From positions 744,001 through 808,000 of the forward strand of contig NZ_CP166990.1 of NCBI RefSeq assembly GCF_046197865.1: a stretch of DNA of 64,000 nt, read 5' to 3'. The notes beneath the pieces are model-generated. The model did not search any database. It was not told the DNA's origin and saw only the letters and a program-made list of their open reading frames with translations. The position numbers were made by a program, and so were the translations under genes. Origin of the DNA: JAHKLT01 sp046197865 (GTDB lineage: Archaea; Methanobacteriota; Methanobacteria; Methanobacteriales; Methanobacteriaceae). Each line of letters opens with the position of its first letter. Within the stretch, counting starts at the first letter, position 1. Shown here piece after piece: positions 10,501 through 18,352 of the stretch.

Positions 10501-13500
10501 TTATAGTGGTTCTTCAGGTTTTACTTTAAATGGTACTAATAATATTAGTAATAATGTTGCTGTTAATGGTGGTGGTATTTATAATGGTGGAAATAATGCT
10601 ATTATAACTGGTTCTAATAATATTAGTAATAATGTTGCTGTTAATGGTGGTGGTATTTATAATGCTGCTAATAACTTAATTATTTCTGGTAATTATTTAT
10701 TAAATAATATTGCTGTTAATGGCACTGCTTTGTATAATACTGGTAGTTTACAATCACTTAATGTTAGATATTCTTCTGCAGATTCTAAACACTTAATTTA
10801 CAATACTGGAACTATGTTTTTAAATAATAATAATATGGTTTCTAATAATGTTGAAAAAATCTTTAATTTAGGTATGATTACAAGTAAAGTCTTTGTTATT
10901 TATATGAATAATAAAACTATTCCTGCAGATTTAAGTGATGTTATTAATATTAATGTTACTGTAACTGATGATGTAGGTAATACTATTGTTGGTCAAAATG
11001 TAACTGTTGATGTTAAAGGCATTAATGAAGGTAATATTTCTACTTTTACTAATGGTTTTTATTATATGAACTATGTTGTAACTCAAACTGGAGTTTCTGT
11101 TGTTAATGGTGTATATAATGGTGGTAATAACTTAACTGTTAGAAATGGTATCATTTTAGTTAATGATGCTTCATTAACTATTACTAAATCTGTTAATGTT
11201 ACTGAAGCTAATGTTGATGATTTTATTGGTTATACTATTACTATTGTAAATAATGAATTGGTTCCTATTACTGATGTTGTTGTTCGTGAGTTTTTCCCTG
11301 ATGGTTTGGGTTTTGTTGGTATGGTTCCGGTTAGTGGTAGTTGGGTTCCTGTTGGTGTTGATAGTTGGAGTTTAGTTGGTTCTATTGCTCCTGGTGCTAG
11401 TGTTTCTTTTACTTTGGTTTTCCAGGTTTTGGGTAATGTTACTGGTTTGGTTAATAATACTGTTAATGTTAAGACTAATCAGACTGGTGGTAATGAGTCT
11501 GAGGGTAATAATACTACTAGTCCTAATACTAATTTGACTAATGTTACTTTGGATTTTAGTAAGAGTGTTAATGTTTCTAGTGCTAATGTTGATGATTTTA
11601 TTGGTTATACTGTTGTTGTTAAGAATACTGGTTCTACTGTTGCTACTGATGTTGTTGTTCGTGAGTTTTTCCCTGATGGTTTGGGTTTTGTTGGTATGGT
11701 TCCGGTTAGTGGTAGTTGGGTTCCTGTTGGTGTTGATAGTTGGAGTTTAGTTGGTTCTATTGCTCCTGGTGCTAGTGTTTCTTTTACTTTGGTTTTCCAG
11801 GTTTTGGGTAATGTTACTGGTTTGGTTAATAATACTGTTAATGTTAAGACTAATCAGACTGGTGGTAATGAGTCTGAGGGTAATAATACTACTAGTCCTA
11901 ATACTAATTTGACTAATGTTACTTTGGATTTTAGTAAGAGTGTTAATGTTTCTAGTGCTAATGTTGATGATTTTATTGGTTATACTGTTGTTGTTAAGAA
12001 TACTGGTTCTACTGTTGCTACTGATGTTGTTGTTCGTGAGTTTTTCCCTGATGGTTTGGGTTTTGTTGGTATGGTTCCGGTTAGTGGTAGTTGGGTTCCT
12101 GTTGGTGTTGATAGTTGGAGTTTAGTTGGTTCTATTGCTCCTGGTGCTAGTGTTTCTTTTACTTTGGTTTTCCAGGTTTTGGGTAATGTTACTGGTTTGG
12201 TTAATAATACTGTTAATGTTAAGACTAATCAGACTGGTGGTAATGAGTCTGAGGGTAATAATACTACTAGTCCTAATACTAATTTGACTAATGTTACTTT
12301 GGATTTTAGTAAGAGTGTTAATGTTTCTAGTGCTAATGTTGATGATTTTATTGGTTATACTGTTGTTGTTAAGAATACTGGTTCTACTGTTGCTACTGAT
12401 GTTGTTGTTCGTGAGTTTTTCCCTGATGGTTTGGGTTTTGTTGGTATGGTTCCGGTTAGTGGTAGTTGGGTTCCTGTTGGTGTTGATAGTTGGAGTTTAG
12501 TTGGTTCTATTGCTCCTGGTGCTAGTGTTTCTTTTACTTTGGTTTTCCAGGTTTTGGGTAATGTTACTGGTTTGGTTAATAATACTGTTAATGTTAAGAC
12601 TAATCAGACTGGTGGTAATGAGTCTGAGGGTAATAATACTACTAGTCCTAATACTAATTTGACTAATGTTACTTTGGATTTTAGTAAGAGTGTTAATGTT
12701 TCTAGTGCTAATGTTGATGATTTTATTGGTTATACTGTTGTTGTTAAGAATACTGGTTCTACTGTTGCTACTGATGTTGTTGTTCGTGAGTTTTTCCCTG
12801 ATGGTTTGGGTTTTGTTGGTATGGTTCCGGTTAGTGGTAGTTGGGTTCCTGTTGGTGTTGATAGTTGGAGTTTAGTTGGTTCTATTGCTCCTGGTGCTAG
12901 TGTTTCTTTTACTTTGGTTTTCCAGGTTTTGGGTAATGTTACTGGTTTGGTTAATAATACTGTTAATGTTAAGACTAATCAGACTGGTGGTAATGAGTCT
13001 GAGGGTAATAATACTACTAGTCCTAATACTAATTTGACTAATGTTACTTTGGATTTTAGTAAGAGTGTTAATGTTTCTAGTGCTAATGTTGATGATTTTA
13101 TTGGTTATACTGTTGTTGTTAAGAATACTGGTTCTACTGTTGCTACTGATGTTGTTGTTCGTGAGTTTTTCCCTGATGGTTTGGGTTTTGTTGGTATGGT
13201 TCCGGTTAGTGGTAGTTGGGTTCCTGTTGGTGTTGATAGTTGGAGTTTAGTTGGTTCTATTGCTCCTGGTGCTAGTGTTTCTTTTACTTTGGTTTTCCAG
13301 GTTTTGGGTAATGTTACTGGTTTGGTTAATAATACTGTTAATGTTAAGACTAATCAGACTGGTGGTAATGAGTCTGAGGGTAATAATACTACTAGTCCTA
13401 ATACTAATTTGACTAATGTTACTTTGGATTTTAGTAAGAGTGTTAATGTTTCTAGTGCTAATGTTGATGATTTTATTGGTTATACTGTTGTTGTTAAGAA

Positions 13501-15802
13501 TACTGGTTCTACTGTTGCTACTGATGTTGTTGTTCGTGAGTTTTTCCCTGATGGTTTGGGTTTTGTTGGTATGGTTCCGGTTAGTGGTAGTTGGGTTCCT
13601 GTTGGTGTTGATAGTTGGAGTTTAGTTGGTTCTATTGCTCCTGGTGCTAGTGTTTCTTTTACTTTGGTTTTCCAGGTTTTGGGTAATGTTACTGGTTTGG
13701 TTAATAATACTGTTAATGTTAAGACTAATCAGACTGGTGGTAATGAGTCTGAGGGTAATAATACTACTAGTCCTAATACTAATTTGACTAATGTTACTTT
13801 GGATTTTAGTAAGAGTGTTAATGTTTCTAGTGCTAATGTTGATGATTTTATTGGTTATACTGTTGTTGTTAAGAATACTGGTTCTACTGTTGCTACTGAT
13901 GTTGTTGTTCGTGAGTTTTTCCCTGATGGTTTGGGTTTTGTTGGTATGGTTCCGGTTAGTGGTAGTTGGGTTCCTGTTGGTGTTGATAGTTGGAGTTTAG
14001 TTGGTTCTATTGCTCCTGGTGCTAGTGTTTCTTTTACTTTGGTTTTCCAGGTTTTGGGTAATGTTACTGGTTTGGTTAATAATACTGTTAATGTTAAGAC
14101 TAATCAGACTGGTGGTAATGAGTCTGAGGGTAATAATACTACTAGTCCTAATACTAATTTGACTAATGTTACATTGCATGTTTTAAAAACTGCTAATACT
14201 ACTGTTGCTGATATTGGTGATATGATTAGTTATACTATTACAATTAAAAATGTAGGCTCAACTGCTGCTACTGGTGTAGTAGCTACTGATTATTATAGCT
14301 ACGGTTTAACTTATGTTGGATATGTTGGTGATAATTGGTCTAACATTTCTAATGTTTGGTATTATTCAGGTAGTATAGCTGCTGGTGAAACTGTTAATTT
14401 AACTTTGATTTTCATTCTTAATGTAAATGCGTCTGATGTTGTTAATAATACTGTTAATGTAACTAGTAATCAAACACCTGAAGGTAACACTTCTACTAGT
14501 AATAATACTACTGTTATGATTCCAACAATTTTAACTATTGAAATTGCAGATATTAAATATGGTGAAGATGCTGTTATTTCAGTTATTTTAACTGATATGT
14601 TTGGTAATCCTATATCTGGAGATGTTATAGTTAATATTAATGGTACTGATTATACTGTCAATGTTGTTAATGGTATTGGTAATTTCACTGTTCCTGGTTT
14701 AATTGCAGGTTATTATGAATTTAATGGTTATTATAATGGCACTTCATTGTATTCGCCATCTTATGATAATGGTACTTTTATTGTTTCTAAAGTTGATGTT
14801 ATTATTGAAGTTACAAATGTTACTGCTAAACCTGGAGATACTGTTACTATAAATGGAACTGTTATTGATGAACTTGGTAATATTGTTACAAATGGAACTC
14901 TTAAAATTACTTTACCTGATGGAACTGAAACTACAGTTTTTATAACAGATGGTACCTTTGAAATTACTTGGATTGTACCTGATGAGTTTGAATCTGGGGA
15001 ATATCCTATTATTCTTGAGTATATTGGAGATAATAATTATAATGATGGTAATGGTAAAGGTATAGCTACAATTGAAAAATTAAATGTTACTATTGTTGTT
15101 GATCCTATTACTGGTAAACCTGGAGATACTGTTATTGTTAATGGTACTGTTATTGATGAATTAGGTAATCCTGTAAATAAAGGTAATGTTACTATTACTT
15201 TACCTGATGGAACTGTTGTTACTGTTCCTGTAATTAATGGTACATATACTACTAATTGGACTATTCCTGATGATTTTAAACCAGGTAATTACACCGTAAT
15301 TGTCCAATATAATAATAATACTTATTATAATAATGGATTTGGTAACAATAGTGCTTTTGTTGATAAATTAAATACTGTTACTACTGTTAATGATGTTAAA
15401 GGTAAACCTGGTGATACTGTTATTATTACTGGTGAGGTTATTGATGAAAGAGGTTATCCTGTTAAAAATGGTACTGTTATTTTAACTTTACCTGATGGAT
15501 CTAAAATACCTGTTCCTGTTATTGATGGTAAATTTGAATATAAGTGGACTATTCCTAAACATTTTAAAGCTGGTACTTATGTTATTTTAGCTGAATTTGT
15601 TGGTGATGATTATTATTATTCATCTTCTGCTAATGCTACTTTGACTGTGTATTATGTTCTTGCTCTTGTCCCATCTCCTGATGCAGTAGATGATATGAGT
15701 AATAATTTGGATAGTGGAAATATGAAAAATACTGGAAATCCTATTGCTATGTTAGTATTAGCTTTATTTTCTGGTGTTTTTGTTTTATATAGAAGAAAAT
15801 AA
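7562..15802 (+). CDS. Giant adhesin-like protein (2746 aa) with DUF11 tandem array and Ig-like domains
   Basis: A secreted, wall-associated giant protein. A signal peptide (residues 1-29, ending SVSAA) precedes about 1080 residues of beta-helix rungs such as GTNxFxNNxAxxGGxI. An Ig-like domain (about 1120-1195) is followed by nine DUF11 modules from about 1205 to 2320. Parts of the first and all of modules 2-8 are identical copies of 125 residues encoded by a 375-bp array; the ninth is divergent. Three Ig-like modules (about 2410-2710) each contain GKPGDTV and LPDGT/S strings. The C-terminus is NTGNPIAMLVLALFSGVFVLY plus RRK, matching the neighbouring adhesin. The stalk built from Ig-like and DUF11 modules probably projects the beta-helix head through the pseudomurein wall. 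Exact array copies imply recent expansion or ongoing homogenisation, so length should vary between strains. The array avoids A-ending codons, unlike the rest of the gene. Confidence 0.92.
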   Translation: MKFKNQNIIIILVMLFLTILISASSVSAALSENAEGNFTNLDKAIQDVDIGGTVYLTDDVELEFSEATAYRDGIKVTTDDITIDGQNNVINANNLVSIFNIEANNVVIKNIKLVNAGSIYATNTGSAIINSGNNTQLVGGVTIANSTGTTYGGAIYNTGDYFTISGTNYFINNSLSVIQDTAGGAIYNTGDYFTIEGSNVFDSNYIVDFDETIRSMKGGAIANYGDNFLIEGTNAFKNNRVTGMGGAIFAAGTNITINGNNLFTNNTALQPHGLNVLVISGAVLALGSTNNVLINGTNIFEKNGVNTTDGGVIYMENTNNTVISGANKFIENTAKSGGVFYSHVLGNNKNLTITGANIFEYNNPIHGGIFYFQCHNVVINGTNYFRYNNVSTNWGVGVIWGNDFLLNGTNVIANNTAMGSVSGIQISGDRGTIYGTNVIANNTAYDGYGVFNFLGNDFTVNGTNIFRNNNATDGGAIALGNSGKNFTVEGTNLFENNYASSNGGAIQYGGIDAIITGTNLFINNGAGAGGVIGNINGHNLTIFGENQFLNNYASNGGVIGSSGRFDIIGTNIFKNNTATNNGGVINAGSGNVGIYGTNIFANNTAGAAAGVGYMNNDNFVIDGTNLFENNTASNDGGVFDIRSVYANINGTNVFRNNTAGRYGGVIHFNGRTYDDTEYVIEGDNEFLMNDARSGGVIYINNYAKNILIKDNNIFTDNIATDNGGVIYNSNSKNLTIIGNTFEYNVANNGGVIYHTNSYSNLYPYNFGMILKDTHIKNNRATNGGSVYTTGNEKVVIENVTFSNTSAIASGGAIFSSTNELYIYNCIFYDSNATDGGAIYITGNYDARKFEIVNVTISDSKASGNGGGIFNGRSNAMVAVGLLKNVTVVDNIANNGGGIYNGGVLIISGMNNISNNAANSTDGLGGGIYNTRHLNFTDYNLIADNSAFNGGGIYNTGSWSLNINGKNDIIRNTAYNNGGGIYSGSSGFTLNGTNNISNNVAVNGGGIYNGGNNAIITGSNNISNNVAVNGGGIYNAANNLIISGNYLLNNIAVNGTALYNTGSLQSLNVRYSSADSKHLIYNTGTMFLNNNNMVSNNVEKIFNLGMITSKVFVIYMNNKTIPADLSDVININVTVTDDVGNTIVGQNVTVDVKGINEGNISTFTNGFYYMNYVVTQTGVSVVNGVYNGGNNLTVRNGIILVNDASLTITKSVNVTEANVDDFIGYTITIVNNELVPITDVVVREFFPDGLGFVGMVPVSGSWVPVGVDSWSLVGSIAPGASVSFTLVFQVLGNVTGLVNNTVNVKTNQTGGNESEGNNTTSPNTNLTNVTLDFSKSVNVSSANVDDFIGYTVVVKNTGSTVATDVVVREFFPDGLGFVGMVPVSGSWVPVGVDSWSLVGSIAPGASVSFTLVFQVLGNVTGLVNNTVNVKTNQTGGNESEGNNTTSPNTNLTNVTLDFSKSVNVSSANVDDFIGYTVVVKNTGSTVATDVVVREFFPDGLGFVGMVPVSGSWVPVGVDSWSLVGSIAPGASVSFTLVFQVLGNVTGLVNNTVNVKTNQTGGNESEGNNTTSPNTNLTNVTLDFSKSVNVSSANVDDFIGYTVVVKNTGSTVATDVVVREFFPDGLGFVGMVPVSGSWVPVGVDSWSLVGSIAPGASVSFTLVFQVLGNVTGLVNNTVNVKTNQTGGNESEGNNTTSPNTNLTNVTLDFSKSVNVSSANVDDFIGYTVVVKNTGSTVATDVVVREFFPDGLGFVGMVPVSGSWVPVGVDSWSLVGSIAPGASVSFTLVFQVLGNVTGLVNNTVNVKTNQTGGNESEGNNTTSPNTNLTNVTLDFSKSVNVSSANVDDFIGYTVVVKNTGSTVATDVVVREFFPDGLGFVGMVPVSGSWVPVGVDSWSLVGSIAPGASVSFTLVFQVLGNVTGLVNNTVNVKTNQTGGNESEGNNTTSPNTNLTNVTLDFSKSVNVSSANVDDFIGYTVVVKNTGSTVATDVVVREFFPDGLGFVGMVPVSGSWVPVGVDSWSLVGSIAPGASVSFTLVFQVLGNVTGLVNNTVNVKTNQTGGNESEGNNTTSPNTNLTNVTLDFSKSVNVSSANVDDFIGYTVVVKNTGSTVATDVVVREFFPDGLGFVGMVPVSGSWVPVGVDSWSLVGSIAPGASVSFTLVFQVLGNVTGLVNNTVNVKTNQTGGNESEGNNTTSPNTNLTNVTLHVLKTANTTVADIGDMISYTITIKNVGSTAATGVVATDYYSYGLTYVGYVGDNWSNISNVWYYSGSIAAGETVNLTLIFILNVNASDVVNNTVNVTSNQTPEGNTSTSNNTTVMIPTILTIEIADIKYGEDAVISVILTDMFGNPISGDVIVNINGTDYTVNVVNGIGNFTVPGLIAGYYEFNGYYNGTSLYSPSYDNGTFIVSKVDVIIEVTNVTAKPGDTVTINGTVIDELGNIVTNGTLKITLPDGTETTVFITDGTFEITWIVPDEFESGEYPIILEYIGDNNYNDGNGKGIATIEKLNVTIVVDPITGKPGDTVIVNGTVIDELGNPVNKGNVTITLPDGTVVTVPVINGTYTTNWTIPDDFKPGNYTVIVQYNNNTYYNNGFGNNSAFVDKLNTVTTVNDVKGKPGDTVIITGEVIDERGYPVKNGTVILTLPDGSKIPVPVIDGKFEYKWTIPKHFKAGTYVILAEFVGDDYYYSSSANATLTVYYVLALVPSPDAVDDMSNNLDSGNMKNTGNPIAMLVLALFSGVFVLYRRK
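11270..14172 (+). repeat. Tandem array, 375-bp unit, about 7.7 identical copies
   Basis: The same 375-base sequence recurs head to tail from 11270 to 14172 with no difference that I found, one copy equalling one 125-residue DUF11 module. The period is visible from the identical string TGTTACTTTGGATTTTAGTA recurring at fixed 375-base steps (11543, 11918, 12293, 12668, 13043, 13418, 13793). Because the unit is a multiple of three, copy-number change keeps the reading frame. Third positions are almost all T or G: in the unit I find one A-ending codon (a TTA), whereas flanking modules use AAA, GAA, TTA and GGA freely. Short-read assemblies may have collapsed or expanded the array, so the copy number needs a long read. 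Confidence 0.95.
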
Positions 15803-15947
15803 TTATTATTTTCTTTTATTTTTCTATTTTTAATTAATTAAATATATTATTTTTAAATTTTCATAACAACTCTATCATTATTTTTTTAAAAAATTATTTA
15901 ATAGGTAAAAACATATCTTATAAATAATATATTTTTGGAGAATTAAA

Positions 15948-16562
15948 ATGAGTAAAAAAGCACATATGTTACCAGCAAATGGTCATAGAATTCAAGGAAT
16001 GTCTAGTGAAAGCTTTTTAGATACTTCTTCTATTTTAAATGAATTAAATCTTAAAGGCGATGAATATTTTATGGATGCTGGATGTGGAGATGGCCACATA
16101 GCTATTGAAGCACTAAAATTAATTAATCAAGGTAAAGTTTTTGCACTTGATGTTTATGCTCCATCAGTGGATGATTTAATAGCTTTAAAAGAAAAAGAAA
16201 ATCTTGAAAATTTAATTCCTATTCAATCTGATATTGCAGAGCATGTTGATTTAGATGATGATACATTAAATGTAATTTTAATGGTTAATGTTTTTCATGG
16301 ATTTAAAGCTCGTCGCGTAATAGATGAAGCTATTGAAGAACTTAAAAGAATCATAAAACCTGGTGGTAAGATAGCTATTATGGATTATAAAAAACAAGAA
16401 GTAAAAAATGGCCCTCCTTATGTAGTTAGAAGTTCTCCAGAAGAAATTGAAGAATTCTTTAATAAACATGATTTAAGCATGACTTATTTAAATAATGAAA
16501 TTGGTGAAGATATTCCTGAAGGTAAATCTCATTTTTTAATTATTTTTGAAAAAGGTGCATAA
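15948..16562 (+). CDS. Class I SAM-dependent methyltransferase
   Basis: A 204-residue protein with the Rossmann-type methyltransferase signature FMDAGCGDGHIAIEAL (motif I, about residues 40-55), an acidic residue ending strand 2 in VFALDVY, and motif-IV/post-I strings LNVILMVNVFHGF and IKPGGKIAIMDYK. The N-terminus HMLPANGHRIQGMSS resembles UbiE-like small-molecule methylases of archaea. The substrate is unknown. The stop codon is one base before the tarI start, so the two are probably co-transcribed and the methyltransferase may act on the same polymer or pathway as tarI/tarJ; that is inference from position only. ATG 15948 follows GGAGAATTAAA. Confidence 0.85.
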   Translation: MSKKAHMLPANGHRIQGMSSESFLDTSSILNELNLKGDEYFMDAGCGDGHIAIEALKLINQGKVFALDVYAPSVDDLIALKEKENLENLIPIQSDIAEHVDLDDDTLNVILMVNVFHGFKARRVIDEAIEELKRIIKPGGKIAIMDYKKQEVKNGPPYVVRSSPEEIEEFFNKHDLSMTYLNNEIGEDIPEGKSHFLIIFEKGA

Positions 16563-16563
16563 T

Positions 16564-17283
16564 ATGATTTTTGCAGCTATTTTGGCTGGTGGAATTGGAT
16601 CTAGAATGGGTAGTATTGATAAACCTAAACAATTTTTACTTCTTGGTGATAAACCTATTTTAATTCATACAATTGAAAAATTTTCTTTATTTGAGGGATT
16701 TGAAAAAATTATCGTTTTAACTCCAAAATCTTATATTTCTCATACAGAAGATTTAATAAATAAATATTTTCCACACAATGATAAAATAATTGTTTTAGAA
16801 GGTGGAAATCTTCGAAATGACACAATTATTAATGGAATTGATTATATTAATGATAATTTTAAAATAAATGATGATTCAATTCTTATAACTCATGATGCTG
16901 TTCGTCCATTTGTAACTTATAAGGTTATTGAAGATAATATTAAAATAGCTAAAAGTTTTGGAGTATGTGATACAGTTATTCCTGCAACAGACACGATTGT
17001 TGAAGCAAAAGATGGAAAAATCACTTCTATTCCTAATAGGGATAATTTATATCAAGGTCAAACTCCTCAAAGCTTTAAAATTAATAAATTTATTTCATTA
17101 TATGATAAATTATCAAAAGAAGATAAAAATACTTTAACTGATGCATGTAAAATATTTGTTTTAAATAACGAGGATGTTGCTTTGGTTTGTGGTGATGAAA
17201 CTAATATTAAAATCACTTATCCTTATGATTTACAAGTAGCTAATGTAATTTTAACTAATAAGGTTTTAAACAATGATAAATAA
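16564..17283 (+). CDS. tarI: Ribitol-5-phosphate cytidylyltransferase TarI
   Basis: TarI makes CDP-ribitol from CTP and D-ribitol 5-phosphate. The 239-residue protein shows the nucleotidyltransferase signature LAGGIGSRMGSIDKPKQFL (from residue about 5), THDAVRPF, and NLYQGQTPQSFKI near the end. The close relative IspD shares the fold, but archaea make isoprenoids by mevalonate routes and have no use for it; I recall Staphylococcus TarI sharing long strings such as KPILIHTIEKF, SHT and TPYDLxVAN. The tarJ gene overlaps its end by 11 bp, exactly the bacterial pairing, which makes TarI far more likely than IspD. The start at ATG 16564 is chosen over the in-frame TTG at 16546 because AAAGGTG lies just upstream. 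Probably acquired from Firmicutes, though base composition is now like the host. Confidence 0.88.
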   Translation: MIFAAILAGGIGSRMGSIDKPKQFLLLGDKPILIHTIEKFSLFEGFEKIIVLTPKSYISHTEDLINKYFPHNDKIIVLEGGNLRNDTIINGIDYINDNFKINDDSILITHDAVRPFVTYKVIEDNIKIAKSFGVCDTVIPATDTIVEAKDGKITSIPNRDNLYQGQTPQSFKINKFISLYDKLSKEDKNTLTDACKIFVLNNEDVALVCGDETNIKITYPYDLQVANVILTNKVLNNDK

Positions 17284-18295
17284 TATTTATAAACTTAAAT
17301 CTCCTAAATATTTTGAAAAAATCTATTCAGAGATGAATATAAATAGTGATGTTATTGTAAGGCCTAAATATTTATCTATTTGTAAAGCTGATCAAAGATA
17401 TTATCAAGGAAAGAGAGAATCAGCTATTTTAGATGAAAAATTACCAATGGCATTAATTCATGAAGGAATTGGTGAGGTTATAAAGGATAATACTGGGGAA
17501 TTTAATGTAGGGGATATTGTATCTCTTATTCCAAATATTCCTCATGAAAAAAATGATTATTTAAGTCTTAATTATCTGGAATCTTCTAAATTTAGAGGAA
17601 GTGATTTTGATGGTTTTACTAGTGATTTAATTTCTTTTAAAAAAGATAGATTAATTAAATTACCTGAAGAAATTGATTTTAAAGTTGCATCATTTTTAGA
17701 ACTAGTATCTGTAGCATGTCATGGTATTAATAGATTTAAAGAAATTTCACATGGTAAAAATGAAGTTTTAGGTGTATGGGGAGATGGTAGCTTAGGTTTT
17801 ATTGTATCTTTGGTTTTAAAAACATATTTTCCAAAGTCTAAAGTTATTGTTTTTGGTAAACACAGAGAAAACTTAAATTTATTTTCATTTGCAGATAAAA
17901 CTTATAAAATAAATGAAATTCCAGAGGATTTAGTTATTGATCATAGTTTTGAATGTGTTGGATCTCTTTCATCACAAAATGCAATTAATCAAATTATTGA
18001 ATTATCTGCTCCTCAAGGTATTATTTCTTTATTCGGAGTTTCAGAATTTCCTGTAGCTATAAATACTCGTTTAATTTTAGAAAAAGGCCTTACTTTTCTA
18101 GGAATAAGTAGGAGTGAAAGAGAAGATTTCATTGAAGCTATTAATTTAATTAAATCTAATCCTAAAATGATGTCATACTTAAGTAATTTAGTAACAGATT
18201 GCATTGAAGTTAAAAGTTTATTAGATTTAACTAATGCTTTTAAAACAGATAATAATAAAGAATTTGGTAAAACAATTATTAAATGGGAAATTTAA
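17273..18295 (+). CDS. tarJ: Ribulose-5-phosphate reductase TarJ (alcohol dehydrogenase family)
   Basis: TarJ reduces D-ribulose 5-phosphate to D-ribitol 5-phosphate with NADPH, feeding TarI. The 340-residue protein begins MINNIYKLKSPKYFEKIYSE and contains YLSICKADQRYYQG, LIHEGIGEV and GDGSLGFIVSLVL, the last being the nucleotide-binding glycine motif of medium-chain dehydrogenases. Cys in SICKADQR and the His-Glu pair in LIHEG would form the catalytic metal site, and FECVGS and LFGVSEFPVAINTRLILEKG match Gram-positive TarJ as I remember it. It starts inside the tarI coding end (11-bp overlap), so translation is probably coupled. Together the pair gives a complete route to CDP-ribitol. The ribitol-phosphate polymerase or transferase that uses it is not in this window. 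Confidence 0.88.
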   Translation: MINNIYKLKSPKYFEKIYSEMNINSDVIVRPKYLSICKADQRYYQGKRESAILDEKLPMALIHEGIGEVIKDNTGEFNVGDIVSLIPNIPHEKNDYLSLNYLESSKFRGSDFDGFTSDLISFKKDRLIKLPEEIDFKVASFLELVSVACHGINRFKEISHGKNEVLGVWGDGSLGFIVSLVLKTYFPKSKVIVFGKHRENLNLFSFADKTYKINEIPEDLVIDHSFECVGSLSSQNAINQIIELSAPQGIISLFGVSEFPVAINTRLILEKGLTFLGISRSEREDFIEAINLIKSNPKMMSYLSNLVTDCIEVKSLLDLTNAFKTDNNKEFGKTIIKWEI

Positions 18296-18352
18296 TTTAA
18301 AAGAAATTTTTAAATACTTTTTTTAATAAATTTAAATTTGATTAGTGATTTT

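Noticed and set aside
11541..14000. Seven identical 69-codon frames spaced 375 bases apart within the adhesin array
   Set aside because: They are out-of-frame shadows of the repeated DUF11 unit, rich in Leu/Val and without ribosome binding sites.
4320..15802. CRISPR or other short direct repeat array in the GGT/AAT-rich adhesin DNA
   Set aside because: The repetitive look comes from beta-helix codons and from the coding 375-bp unit; there are no constant repeat plus unique spacer units.
16564..17283. IspD (MEP-pathway cytidylyltransferase) as identity of tarI
   Set aside because: The fold is shared, but archaea use mevalonate-derived isoprenoids, and the overlapping tarJ partner fixes the TarI assignment.
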